Shown: piece by piece, positions 26,182 through 35,497 of the stretch
How the letters are laid out: the number at the start of each line of letters is the position of its first letter
Position numbering within the stretch: position 1 is the first letter of the stretch
Notes under the pieces: generated by a model
Told to the model about the DNA's origin: nothing
The model's database searches: none
What the model saw: only the letters and a program-made list of their open reading frames with translations
Made by a program: the position numbers and the translations under genes
Assembly (NCBI RefSeq): GCF_000020585.3
Contig: NC_011138.3
Location: 1,457,193-1,521,192 of the forward strand
Origin: Alteromonas mediterranea DE
GTDB taxonomy: Bacteria > Pseudomonadota > Gammaproteobacteria > Enterobacterales > Alteromonadaceae
Direction: 5' to 3'
Length of the DNA stretch: 64,000 nucleotides

Positions 26182-29100
26182 CTAGTCAATTAAACTACTT
26201 GGCTGAGGAGGGGGGGAGACAGTATTGTCGCTGCCATCAGACTTCCTCTTGCGCACAATTTTGCTTTTAATAAACGTATATGGAACATGTAAATCTAGCA
26301 GAATCAGGTATAAGCAAGGCACCAAAATTAGCGTAACCAACGTGGCATACAGAACGGCAAAACCCAATGCCGCGGCCATGGGTACAACGAATGCTGCCTG
26401 TAAGCTGGTTTCGAACATTATTGGCAATACGCCTACAAACGTAGTGATAGAGGTGAGAGTGATTGCTCTAAAGCGGGCAGTACCTGCTTCGGTAACCGCT
26501 TCTTTAATGCTGTACCCTTGAGCGCGGCGCTGATTTACAAAATCAGTCATTACCAGCGAGTCGTTTATCACAACACCCGCAGCAGCAATAAGGCCAAAGT
26601 TCGACATCATAGATAAGTCTAGCCCTAGTACAAAGTGGCCAAACACTGCTCCCGTAAAGCTAAATGGGATCACCGACATAATAATTAACGGCTGCCCATA
26701 ACTTTTGAGCGGCACGGCGAGTAGGATATACACCATGATCATCGCGGCTAAGAAAAACAGAATTTGCTCGTTTTGCTGGGCTTGCTGCTCTTCAATATCC
26801 CCACCTAACTCGGTCATTACCGATGGGAATAACTCTTTAAGCTGAGGCAGAAGTTTATCCTGAATTTCAGTCACCACTTCATTCGGCTCAACTTTTTCCT
26901 CATCAATGTTGCCCCAAATGTATACGCTGCGGTAGCCACCTTCGCGGCGAATGTAGCTAATGCCGGGTTTTTCTTCTAGGGCTACCACGTCACCTAGCAT
27001 AACTTCTTGTCCGCTTGGCGTAGTGATAAGTGAGTATTTTAAGTCTGCAAAACGCTCACGAGTAAGTTCAGGGTAGCGCACCATTACTTTCACTTCTTCG
27101 CCATTACGGATGACGCGCTGTGCTTCGCCACCGTAGAAGCCTGCACCCACTTGAGATGCGATATTCGAAAGCGTGAGGCCTAAGTCGTAAGCCACCGGAA
27201 GTAATGTCATCTGCACTTCTTTGCTTGGCGGGTCGATAGTAGAGCTTACATCGAACAGGCCTTCTTGCTGCTGAAGCATTTCAATAAACTTAAGACCTGC
27301 GGCGTTAAGGGTGTCGATATCAGGGCCGAAAAGTAGATAGCCAAACTCACCATCATCACCATCGCCGTTCACATCGTCAATCACGGTAAAAGACTTCATG
27401 CCGGTGATTTCAGGAATGGCTTCGCGCCAGCGACGCGCTAGTTCGAAGGTGTCAATAGGGCGGTCTTCTTCATTAACTAGCGGCGTTAATATACGCCCTT
27501 CGGTTCTGTCTTCATTAAACGCAAGGCGGTCTCGAATCATACCTTGGCCAAACTCATCAATAATTTGTTCTTCTACGTCTAAAATGGTCTGCTCAACTAT
27601 TTTAAGCGCGTTGATGGTAGTCATGTCTGAAACGTTTTCATTCATCTCTATTTTTACGCTGGGGAAGTCGTGAGGCACTTTGGGATTTGGCACCATACGT
27701 ACATAGTTTGCGCCTATAAGCCCGAGGCTTAGCATAAACATTGCTACAAACATCATCAGCACTGCCCAGCGCCACTCAATGGCTTTGGTCACGGTGCGTT
27801 TATAAGGGCCGTTTACAAATGCAAAGAAGCGTTTATTAAAGCGAGCACGCCAGCTGTCTTGCTTTACCGGAGAAAATTTAGTGTGAGCGAGGTGAGCGGG
27901 CAGAATAAGCTTCGACTCAATTAAACTAAATACCAAGCACAAGATAACTACCACTGCGATGTTATAGAAAAAAGCACCTTCTGGCCCGCTGCTTAACGTA
28001 AATGGGGCGAATACAGCAATGGTGGTTAATACCCCAAATGTAGCAGGAGTCGCTACGCGCTTAGCACCGCGAACAACGTTATCCACACCACCGCCTTTGC
28101 TTTCAATTTCAGTATAAGCACTTTCGCCAATCACGATAGCGTCGTCTACTACAATACCCAGCACCATAATGAACGCAAAGAGCGATAGAATGTTAATGCT
28201 GACGCCGAAGACGGGCATTAGCATCATTGCACCTAGGAAGCAGACTGGGAGGCCGACCATTACCCATACTGCCAATCTGAATCGCAAAAACAGAGTTAGC
28301 ATAAGTGCCACCAAAATTGACCCCTGAATGAGGTTTGACAGCATCATGTCTAGGCGCGCATTTAGGTAGTAGGTCATATCGACCAGTACCTGTAAACTTA
28401 TACCCTGAGGCAAGGTTTCGTTTTTCTGATCAATATAGGCTTTTACCGTCTCTGCTACGGGAATGGTATTTTGCGTTTTTGTGGCTTTCACTGCGATGTA
28501 AATAGCGTTCATGCCATTGTATTTGAAGTAGCGCTCACCCTCTTCAAAACCATCATTGATGTAGGCTACATCGCCTAACGTTACCTTTGCACCGCCAGCA
28601 CCAATTTTAATTGGAATTTGCTTAAACTCATCACCGCTGTAGTATTGGTTTTCTACACGAACAGAGACGATGCCCGAGTTTGTTCTTAATTGACCCGCCG
28701 AGATATTCGCCGAGTAGCTGTTAATGGCTTGGGTAATATCACCAATCGTTAGCCCGTACTTTCTAAGCGTATCGGGTTTAACTTCAACAGCAATCTCATC
28801 ATCTGGCGTATTAGCCTCAACAAGGGAAATAGAGCCTAACTGTAAAAGTTCATCTTCAACTTCTTTTGCGAGAACTTTTAACTCGGAAAGCGGTAAGTCG
28901 CCCACTAGGGGCATTTCAATAACTTGCTGTTGAAATTCAACTTGCGATACGTTTACTGGCTCCATGCCAGCGGGGAAAGTGGCAATGCTGTCTACGCGAA
29001 GCTTTACCTTATCTAGCACGTCAGTAAGCTCGGCTTTGGTGTCGATTTCTAACGTTACAGCGCCGCCACCTCTAAATGCACGAGAGACTGTGCGCTTTAT

Positions 29101-29352
29101 TTCAGTAATATCTTTAACCGCTTCCTCTACTTTAATGAAAATACTTTCTTCAATTTCTTGTGGCGAGGCGCCCGGGTACGTTGCTTCTATAGTGATATAG
29201 TTTATTTCGATGTTGGGGAACATCTGGCGCTGAATAGTGAAGTAGCTCGCTATACCCATGATAATGATAAAGAACATGAGAAGGTTCGCCGCTACAGAAT
29301 TTCGAGCAAACCAAGCAATGATGCCGCTTTGCGTGTTGTTTTGGTTATTCAT
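26182..29352 (-). CDS. second RND efflux permease (AcrB/HAE1 superfamily)
   Basis: A 1056-aa inner-membrane pump. The first helix is near 17-36, followed by ITIEATYPGASPQEIEESIFIKVEEAV; the TM4 region reads FIMVLGIVVDDAIVIGESAYTEIE with the relay Asp pair, and the second half has GLIAAAGVVINDSLVMTDFVNQRR. The C-terminal 25 residues are Pro/Ser-rich. It belongs to a different subgroup from the pump at 17859 (low similarity in the N terminus). AAGGAG precedes ATG 29352. Its adaptor gene is 9 nt upstream. Confidence 0.95.
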   Translation of the reverse strand: MNNQNNTQSGIIAWFARNSVAANLLMFFIIIMGIASYFTIQRQMFPNIEINYITIEATYPGASPQEIEESIFIKVEEAVKDITEIKRTVSRAFRGGGAVTLEIDTKAELTDVLDKVKLRVDSIATFPAGMEPVNVSQVEFQQQVIEMPLVGDLPLSELKVLAKEVEDELLQLGSISLVEANTPDDEIAVEVKPDTLRKYGLTIGDITQAINSYSANISAGQLRTNSGIVSVRVENQYYSGDEFKQIPIKIGAGGAKVTLGDVAYINDGFEEGERYFKYNGMNAIYIAVKATKTQNTIPVAETVKAYIDQKNETLPQGISLQVLVDMTYYLNARLDMMLSNLIQGSILVALMLTLFLRFRLAVWVMVGLPVCFLGAMMLMPVFGVSINILSLFAFIMVLGIVVDDAIVIGESAYTEIESKGGGVDNVVRGAKRVATPATFGVLTTIAVFAPFTLSSGPEGAFFYNIAVVVILCLVFSLIESKLILPAHLAHTKFSPVKQDSWRARFNKRFFAFVNGPYKRTVTKAIEWRWAVLMMFVAMFMLSLGLIGANYVRMVPNPKVPHDFPSVKIEMNENVSDMTTINALKIVEQTILDVEEQIIDEFGQGMIRDRLAFNEDRTEGRILTPLVNEEDRPIDTFELARRWREAIPEITGMKSFTVIDDVNGDGDDGEFGYLLFGPDIDTLNAAGLKFIEMLQQQEGLFDVSSTIDPPSKEVQMTLLPVAYDLGLTLSNIASQVGAGFYGGEAQRVIRNGEEVKVMVRYPELTRERFADLKYSLITTPSGQEVMLGDVVALEEKPGISYIRREGGYRSVYIWGNIDEEKVEPNEVVTEIQDKLLPQLKELFPSVMTELGGDIEEQQAQQNEQILFFLAAMIMVYILLAVPLKSYGQPLIIMSVIPFSFTGAVFGHFVLGLDLSMMSNFGLIAAAGVVINDSLVMTDFVNQRRAQGYSIKEAVTEAGTARFRAITLTSITTFVGVLPIMFETSLQAAFVVPMAAALGFAVLYATLVTLILVPCLYLILLDLHVPYTFIKSKIVRKRKSDGSDNTVSPPPQPSSLID

Positions 29353-29361
29353 GACAGCTCC

Positions 29362-30510
29362 TTAGTTAGCGCTTGCTGTCACAAGGTCGGTAGTGGTCTC
29401 AATTACCTTCACGGGCATCCCGTTTTGCGGGTACTCTGGAAGGCTCATCACAACCTTATTCGCGTTAAAGTCTCCCTGAATTAAAAAGTCGCCATTTTCT
29501 TCACGAACCACGGTAACTTTTTGTGACGTTAACCTATCTTCGTCATCCAGTGTCCATAAAAGACGATTGGTAATTAGCTCTTGAGGTACGCGGTACACGT
29601 CACTTAACGTTTTACCTTCAAACGCAATGGTGCTGTAAGAACCAAACTTTATAATTGGCTTAGATGAGTTGATGGCATAAGGGTCTTCAATTCGCGCGAC
29701 GAAATAGCTCATACGCGTATTGTTGTCTATAACCCCTGTATCTCTGTGAATAGTGCCTTTAACCGTAGCACCTTGAATGTCATCAACTTCAATAGCGATT
29801 TCACTGCCAATGGTGTTGTCAGCAAGAAAGACGCGGTCAAAGCCAGCCACGGGGAAGGTTACTTCTGCGTACTCAATGTTATTAATTACGGCAACGGGCG
29901 TACCTTGAGTAACATAGTCACCGGTACTAATCCCCCTTGAAACAACTAACGCGTCATAAGGGGCTTTAACTTTGCAGTTTTCAAAATCCCGTTTCGCTAT
30001 TTTAAGCTGGGCTTGTGCCGACTTTAGCGCTGCTTTCGCACTCATTACTTGAGGTTTACGAAGGTATAGGTCAGTGACGCGAGCATTGGGCATGGTTTTC
30101 GCTTCTCGCGCCGCAACGTCGGCCTGTGCTTGCTCTTGAATAAGCTGCGCTTCAGCGCTGGCAAGGTTTGCCTCGGCCATTAATAGCGCGGCTTCATAAG
30201 CATCGGCTTCTATTTCAAAAAGTGTTTCCCCCCTTCTCACTAAACCACCGCTGACAAATTTGGGGTTCCACTGTTGAACTTCTCCTGATACCTGCGCCGC
30301 GAGGTTAGTGGTTTCTAAAGGCGTGATTTCACCGTAAGAGGTTAACTGCACCCGAACATCTTCAGGGGCTAACGCCTCAATAGTTACTGTGGGGCGCGTG
30401 TCAACTTCTTCGGTTATTACTGAGTCAGAGGCTGAGGCTTCGATTCCTTTCATCCCAACGTAGCCTACTATTAAAACACCAATAGGTAGTGCAAACTTCA
30501 TCCATTTCAT
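29362..30510 (-). CDS. second RND periplasmic adaptor (MFP family)
   Basis: A 382-aa adaptor anchored by an N-terminal helix (FALPIGVLIVGYVGM, residues 5-19) rather than a lipobox. It has the lipoyl-like halves (ETTNLAAQVSGEVQQW and CKVKAPYDALVVSRGISTG), a hairpin rich in Ala/Glu/Gln, and a beta-barrel domain. ATG 30510 is preferred to TTG 30516. First gene of the operon with the permease at 26182-29352. No regulator is adjacent. Confidence 0.92.
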   Translation of the reverse strand: MKWMKFALPIGVLIVGYVGMKGIEASASDSVITEEVDTRPTVTIEALAPEDVRVQLTSYGEITPLETTNLAAQVSGEVQQWNPKFVSGGLVRRGETLFEIEADAYEAALLMAEANLASAEAQLIQEQAQADVAAREAKTMPNARVTDLYLRKPQVMSAKAALKSAQAQLKIAKRDFENCKVKAPYDALVVSRGISTGDYVTQGTPVAVINNIEYAEVTFPVAGFDRVFLADNTIGSEIAIEVDDIQGATVKGTIHRDTGVIDNNTRMSYFVARIEDPYAINSSKPIIKFGSYSTIAFEGKTLSDVYRVPQELITNRLLWTLDDEDRLTSQKVTVVREENGDFLIQGDFNANKVVMSLPEYPQNGMPVKVIETTTDLVTASAN

Positions 30511-30663
30511 AGCCAAATCTACTTTAATATCAAAAACTGCTTATAGTGTAGCGCTAAAGTGTTTCAGTAATACAGCGCAAATGTAACCAAACGTGAGTCA
30601 ATTTTGTGTAAATTACATTTTCTTGTAGAGTTAAAATTAATCGTGTTGATAACTAATAAAGAT

Positions 30664-31764
30664 TTAGCGACAAGGAAGTGTAGAGGCGGCGCAAACAAGG
30701 TTTCGGCCGTGCTCTTTCGCGTGATATAACGCTTTGTCGGCGAGGCGGATAGCGCTTGATGTATCAATGTCCGGCGTTACTTCGCATACACCAAAGCTGC
30801 TTGTAATATAGATTTCATTGCCATTGATATTGAGAGGGGCGTTATTTAAGGTCGCTCTTATTTGTTCTAATGCTTTTACCGCGCCAGCTTCATCCGTATC
30901 GTTAAAGATGAACATAAACTCTTCACCGCCCCAGCGGGCCAAGACGTCTTGACCCCGCGAGCGGGTTTTGAAAATGTTAGATATTTGCCTTAATACCTCA
31001 TCACCTTGCTCGTGTCCGAGGGAGTCATTAATACTCTTAAATCTGTCTATATCAGCAATGGCTATAGAAAAATGACGCTTATTACGTTGCATTCTGGCAT
31101 ATTCGCGTTCAAGACACTGCTGTGCTCCACGGCGATTTAAAAGTTGAGTAAGGTGGTCGTGTTTGGCTTGGCGTTCAAACTGCTCACTTAAGTAAAGCGC
31201 GGTGTCGTAACTTTTTTGTCTGCTGTATTCGTAAAACGCTGACAGGAACGTAACTGTAGCAAATGAATAGAGTAGGCGCGTTTTAAACGCATAGCTATAG
31301 TTGGCCACAAAATCGGCCTCGTTGAACCCAAATAGCACGATTGTGCACGCGATAGTATAGGCGACAAGCGCGAGCAACCCTCGAATAAAACCGGCAAAAA
31401 ACATAGTGACAGGGGGGACAAGGTATATCCAAAGCGGGCCCGTATTATCTTTGCCCCCAGTTATCACTAGTAGAAGCGTGAGAGCCATCAGGCAAAAAAT
31501 TAATAGCGTAATAGACCAGGTGCGCGCCTTTGCAGTAGCAACGCGCACCTGTAAACGCTGCGAGAGAGCAAATATTACACTGGCACTAAAAAGAATAGTC
31601 GATAAGAAGTACTCGCCATCAATAAAAGCACGAGAGCCAAGCAAAAACGTAATAGACATCCCCACCGCTGCAAACAGGTTAACAACCATAATGCGGCGGT
31701 TGGTTTCATCTTTGTAGCGGCGGTTTACACCACTTAATACGTATTGCTTTATTGGCCCAAGCAT
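30664..31764 (-). CDS. membrane diguanylate cyclase (GGDEF) in the pqi operon
   Basis: A 366-aa c-di-GMP synthase. Six hydrophobic helices fill residues 25-180 (an integral-membrane sensor without a large periplasmic loop), followed by a GGDEF domain: GGEEF at 279-283 and the inhibitory RxxD (RGQD) at 270-273, both intact, with DHLTQLLNRRG at the domain start. Only 2 nt separate the pqiC stop from this ATG, so it must be translated from the pqi message or at least from the pqiC part of it. Such a link of a cyclase to a lipid-transport operon is unusual. Confidence 0.93.
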   Translation of the reverse strand: MLGPIKQYVLSGVNRRYKDETNRRIMVVNLFAAVGMSITFLLGSRAFIDGEYFLSTILFSASVIFALSQRLQVRVATAKARTWSITLLIFCLMALTLLLVITGGKDNTGPLWIYLVPPVTMFFAGFIRGLLALVAYTIACTIVLFGFNEADFVANYSYAFKTRLLYSFATVTFLSAFYEYSRQKSYDTALYLSEQFERQAKHDHLTQLLNRRGAQQCLEREYARMQRNKRHFSIAIADIDRFKSINDSLGHEQGDEVLRQISNIFKTRSRGQDVLARWGGEEFMFIFNDTDEAGAVKALEQIRATLNNAPLNINGNEIYITSSFGVCEVTPDIDTSSAIRLADKALYHAKEHGRNLVCAASTLPCR

Positions 31765-31766
31765 AA

Positions 31767-32378
31767 TTAACCGGCGGAGACAGATGCTTTTGATATATCA
31801 ACAGCGAGCTTTTCAATAGCATCTCGCATTGCTTTAACGCTTGAAGAAAAGCCGTCGTTAGCTAAAGGGGAGGTAAACACGAACGAATGTGGCGCATTTT
31901 CACCTGATGCGCTCGTTATGACAAACTGCCCCGAAAATACAACTTCACCTTCATAGGTGCTAACAAAGTCGTCTATGTGCAGCGTCATATGAACAGACTC
32001 TTCGCTGGCGTAATGATCGGGGCGAACAAGCGAAACACGTTTTACTGCCAGTGCACCTGTTAGCGACTTGGTCAAGCCTTCGTCGACAGGCTCCGCCCAT
32101 AAGTGGCTGGTAGATATGTGGAGGTTAGTGTCACTAGTTTGGTATACCAACCCTCTGTGCTTCAAATATTCGGGGAGGGTTATCTTGTCTAAAACGATAG
32201 TCTGTTTAGCATCCCCCTGTATATACGACACATCACCAGTTGCGTGAAGAAGGTAGTACGTTAACCCCGTTGGTGCGCTGCTACACGCGGATAAAAAACA
32301 AAATAAGAAAGCTAAGGTGCTGATGTAGATGGTTTTACGTTTTGTAAAAGAAGAAGTAGCCTTAAACTGCATCATCAT
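31767..32378 (-). CDS. pqiC: PqiC-type lipoprotein (ABC transport auxiliary family)
   Basis: A 203-aa outer-membrane lipoprotein that in E. coli docks the PqiB needle at the outer membrane. The lipobox LSAC is near residues 30-33 (TLAFLFCFLSACSS), followed by the family block YYLLHATGDVSYIQGDAKQTIVLDKITLPEYL. ATG 32378 is preferred (AAAGGAT upstream); longer starts to 32417 exist. It is separated from pqiB by about 176 nt that hold a strong hairpin, and is followed directly by a diguanylate cyclase. Confidence 0.88.
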   Translation of the reverse strand: MMMQFKATSSFTKRKTIYISTLAFLFCFLSACSSAPTGLTYYLLHATGDVSYIQGDAKQTIVLDKITLPEYLKHRGLVYQTSDTNLHISTSHLWAEPVDEGLTKSLTGALAVKRVSLVRPDHYASEESVHMTLHIDDFVSTYEGEVVFSGQFVITSASGENAPHSFVFTSPLANDGFSSSVKAMRDAIEKLAVDISKASVSAG

Positions 32379-32506
32379 AACATTCGATCCTTTCATCCCT
32401 GTTCGTGGATGTTCCAATAATAATACTTCGCAGCGTGGTGGGATTTTCTCAAAACTAAAATATAGCGTATATACTCAATTAGTAGAAAAAAGCTATTCAT
32501 TATTCA

Positions 32507-32539
32507 CGCCAACCTAAACAAGTAATATTTAGGTTGGCG
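32507..32539 (-). promoter_or_regulatory. 12-bp hairpin between pqiB and pqiC
   Basis: CGCCAACCTAAA (32507-32518) and TTTAGGTTGGCG (32528-32539) form a perfect 12-bp stem with a 9-nt loop, 16 nt past the pqiB stop. There is no T run on the minus strand, so it looks more like an mRNA processing or stability element, or a partial attenuator, than a full terminator. Confidence 0.6.
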
Positions 32540-32554
32540 GGCAGTACCTGGCGT

Positions 32555-34207
32555 TTAATTCTTAGCTTTGGGTTGAATTTCTGACTCGCTGCCCTGTGAA
32601 AAAATTAAACTATTAGGCGACTGATTTAATTTCAAGAGTAACGGCTGCATGTTGCGCATGGTTTCTTGCAGTGCATCTACGGTCTCTTTTATTTCTGACT
32701 GATTAAAGCCACCTTCGCTGTAATTTTTGAGTAAACCATCAAGGCTTACCAATACCTGATTAAGGTTGCTATTTAATGCTTTAGCGTCAATGTCACCAAT
32801 CAGCACGTCAAAATCGTCACTTGCCGTTTCTACCGATTCAGCCGCAAGGCGCATGTCATCAACGGCTAGTTGCACGTTCTCTACCATTTCTTTAAGTGGT
32901 AGCTGGTTTATTTTATCTAGAATGGCGTCGGCTTTTTGCGTTAGCTGGGTAAACTCATTACTTACGGTTGGAATAACTTCATAACCATTAATGACTTCAA
33001 TTTTGCCACTGCCGTCGGCGTCGGGTACGTGTTGTAAATCAACATACAAACCACCAGTTAGAATATTACCCATGCGTAACGAGGCCCTAAGATCTCGGTG
33101 AAGCCAGTTTCTTATGGTTTGTTTTATTGCGCTTAGCCCTTCATCCGTATCCGGTTGTCGCGCTTTACCCGGGTAGATGTTAATATGGACTGGAATAGGG
33201 TAGTCGCGCTCAAGAATATTTCCTTCAACGGCGGGAAAGGAATTAATTGCCGTTACATTACCAATTTCAATTCCTCTATACTCTACAGGCGCGCCAACCG
33301 TAAGGCCGCGAACACTTTCGTCAATTAGCAGCAAGTATTCCGCCGCCACCTTATATCGTGCGTCAGACGCGGAAGTGCTGTCGCCATAAATAGTAAAAAA
33401 CGCATTATCGAGCACTTGCTCGCCTTTCGGAACGCCTTCGGGAATGCCAAAGGTAATGCCATTGGCTAATAAGGTTTCTAAGCTGCCTGTTTCAACACTG
33501 ACACCGTTAGACTCAAGCAGCAGTTTGACGCCACTGACATCCCAAAAGCGCGTCGTGTTAGTAATGAGCTTGTGATAAGGGGCTTCAATAAATGCGTCGT
33601 AATACACCACGCGCTCTTCAATGTTGAAGGTCGCGTCTTCAAATTCGCCTACCTTAAAGCCTTTATAAATAATGGGGTCGCCGGGTTTATAGGCAAACTC
33701 GTCGTCACTTTTTAGCATAACGTGTAGACCGGGTGTCCCAGGCGGTGTTACAGGCGGGCGCTCAAGGGCGGTAAAGTGCAGTTGCTCCTTTCCCTTATCG
33801 TTCGCTGACATCGCAATATAGCTACCCGATAACAGCGTATTGAGCCCTGAGACTTCCGAGAAGCTAATTCGCGGAGCGACGACCCAAAATTTCGCATTTT
33901 CGTTAAGCAAATGGGCTGCGCTGGCATCAATTCTGGCGGTAACAAGTACTCCGTCTAAATCAGGCTTAAGGGTAATTTTTTTAACTTGCCCCACATCCAA
34001 GTCTCGCACTTTTATCGGCGTTTTATTGATTTCTATGCCCGCAGCGGAGTGAAGTTCAATGGTGATAAGGGGGCCTTGATTTTTCCACTGGTAATACACC
34101 ATCCAACCACCAATTACGATAACAAGGATGGGGGTAATCCATATGCGGGAAATAGATGAAGTTGGTTTGACCTTCGCTTCGTTTACATTGGGGTCATTTG
34201 CGGTCAT
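32555..34207 (-). CDS. pqiB: PqiB, MCE-domain intermembrane transport protein
   Basis: A 550-aa protein with one N-terminal membrane helix (residues about 22-40, ISRIWITPILVIVIGGWMVYY) and three MCE (MlaD-like) domains starting near ITIELHSAAGIEINKTPIKVRDLDVG, MLKSDDEFAYKPGDPIIYKGFKVGEF and LLIDESVRGLTVGAPVEYRGIEIGNV. The C terminus is coiled coil. In E. coli PqiB forms a stacked hexameric tunnel for lipids across the periplasm. ATG 34207 overlaps the pqiA stop in an ATGA, and matches the family length (546 aa). Confidence 0.95.
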   Translation of the reverse strand: MTANDPNVNEAKVKPTSSISRIWITPILVIVIGGWMVYYQWKNQGPLITIELHSAAGIEINKTPIKVRDLDVGQVKKITLKPDLDGVLVTARIDASAAHLLNENAKFWVVAPRISFSEVSGLNTLLSGSYIAMSANDKGKEQLHFTALERPPVTPPGTPGLHVMLKSDDEFAYKPGDPIIYKGFKVGEFEDATFNIEERVVYYDAFIEAPYHKLITNTTRFWDVSGVKLLLESNGVSVETGSLETLLANGITFGIPEGVPKGEQVLDNAFFTIYGDSTSASDARYKVAAEYLLLIDESVRGLTVGAPVEYRGIEIGNVTAINSFPAVEGNILERDYPIPVHINIYPGKARQPDTDEGLSAIKQTIRNWLHRDLRASLRMGNILTGGLYVDLQHVPDADGSGKIEVINGYEVIPTVSNEFTQLTQKADAILDKINQLPLKEMVENVQLAVDDMRLAAESVETASDDFDVLIGDIDAKALNSNLNQVLVSLDGLLKNYSEGGFNQSEIKETVDALQETMRNMQPLLLKLNQSPNSLIFSQGSESEIQPKAKN

Positions 34208-35346
34208 GGTAATTGCTTCCACTGCTGCCAAATTAGCCTCGAATCAAATGTCATCGCGGCTATCATTGTTACAAATACAACGGCACAAAAGGCAAGTGCC
34301 GCTTGGCCTGGATAAATAGACATGGTGTTACCCATCTGAATTAGTGAAACAAGCACGGCAACGACGAAAACGTCAATCATTGACCAGCGCCCAATTGCCT
34401 CTGTAATTCGGTAGTAACGTATACGCAATTGCTTGGATGTGGTTTTTTCTCTTTGAACAGAAAAGTTAAGCCAAGCGAGAATTATGATTTTTGCCACCGG
34501 TACAATAACACTAGCCACGAGAATAATAATTGCCACTGGGTATGAGCCGGACTCCCACAGCGAGATAACACCACCGATAATCGTATTCGGTGTTTCTCGA
34601 CCAAAAAATTCAGTATACATTATGGGAAGTAGGTTAGCAGGGATATATAAGATACAGGCCGTGATAAGCAGTGCCCACGTACGCTGTATGCTCACTTTTG
34701 CCTGTACTTCGCTTAAGGGTTTAGGTTGTGGTGGCGCACCTTGGCTTAACCACATTGCATAGCGCGTGGGGTCAAATTGGGATATACACAAAGCGGTGAA
34801 TGCAGAAAAGCCAATAAAGGCATAAAAAGACAGACCAATAGAAACATCGGCTAACTCTGTGATTTTGATGAGACTAACTAATGTGCCTACCAGAAAGATT
34901 TCGGCCATGCTCCATGGTAGAAGCGCTTTTACCAGTGTAAACAATCTAGGAAGGTAAAAAGGCCGGCGTCCTTGCAATTGAGCTAAACATAAAAGCACTA
35001 AACCAGCCAATACCATGCCGGGCAATAAAAGCGTAGCTAGGCTAGTTATTATCGCAAGCGATAGGTAGTCGTGTTCAATCAGTACTGTGATGCCAGTAGG
35101 TAAGTCGATACTATGTTTTTGCCCACTTGCTTTAAAGGTAAGGAAATTAAAAGGCAGTGAAAGAAGTAAAAAAATTAATGCGCTGAATGACAATGCCAAT
35201 AGCTTTTCACTGGCGCCGTCGCGGTGAGATATGAGCGTATGGTTACATACAGGGCAAACAGCCCGTTGCCTGTGCGCTAGGGCAGGTATGTTCACCTTGG
35301 TATGGCATTGCTCACAAACTATAGATAACGTATTAGATTCAGCCAT
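34204..35346 (-). CDS. pqiA: PqiA inner-membrane protein
   Basis: A 380-aa integral protein with two repeated halves of four helices. The N terminus has two CxxC motifs (CEQC and CPVC) of a zinc-ribbon type; E. coli PqiA (417 aa) has one in each half, but the second half here (from VQAKVSIQRTWALL) lacks it. It partners PqiB as the inner-membrane part of the lipid or stress-related transport system that is induced by paraquat in E. coli. First gene of pqiABC. Confidence 0.93.
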   Translation of the reverse strand: MAESNTLSIVCEQCHTKVNIPALAHRQRAVCPVCNHTLISHRDGASEKLLALSFSALIFLLLSLPFNFLTFKASGQKHSIDLPTGITVLIEHDYLSLAIITSLATLLLPGMVLAGLVLLCLAQLQGRRPFYLPRLFTLVKALLPWSMAEIFLVGTLVSLIKITELADVSIGLSFYAFIGFSAFTALCISQFDPTRYAMWLSQGAPPQPKPLSEVQAKVSIQRTWALLITACILYIPANLLPIMYTEFFGRETPNTIIGGVISLWESGSYPVAIIILVASVIVPVAKIIILAWLNFSVQREKTTSKQLRIRYYRITEAIGRWSMIDVFVVAVLVSLIQMGNTMSIYPGQAALAFCAVVFVTMIAAMTFDSRLIWQQWKQLP

Positions 35347-35398
35347 AAGGTTTTGCGCGCTACTTTTAGTTTGCTAAAAAGCAGCCAATAGATATAAC

Positions 35399-35422
35399 CT
35401 GTTGATTTTTTAGAATCAACAG
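35399..35422. promoter_or_regulatory. 9-bp perfect inverted repeat upstream of pqiA
   Basis: CTGTTGATT (35399-35407) and AATCAACAG (35414-35422) with a 6-nt spacer lie between the divergent pqiA and the membrane protein gene, about 55 nt before the pqiA start. It could be an operator for a dimeric regulator. Confidence 0.5.
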
Positions 35423-35497
35423 AATAGCGCATTGCGAGCACGTCGGGAAGTAAAGCCAGTCGTATTTAGAAATATAACAATAATTATTGACGATGAA

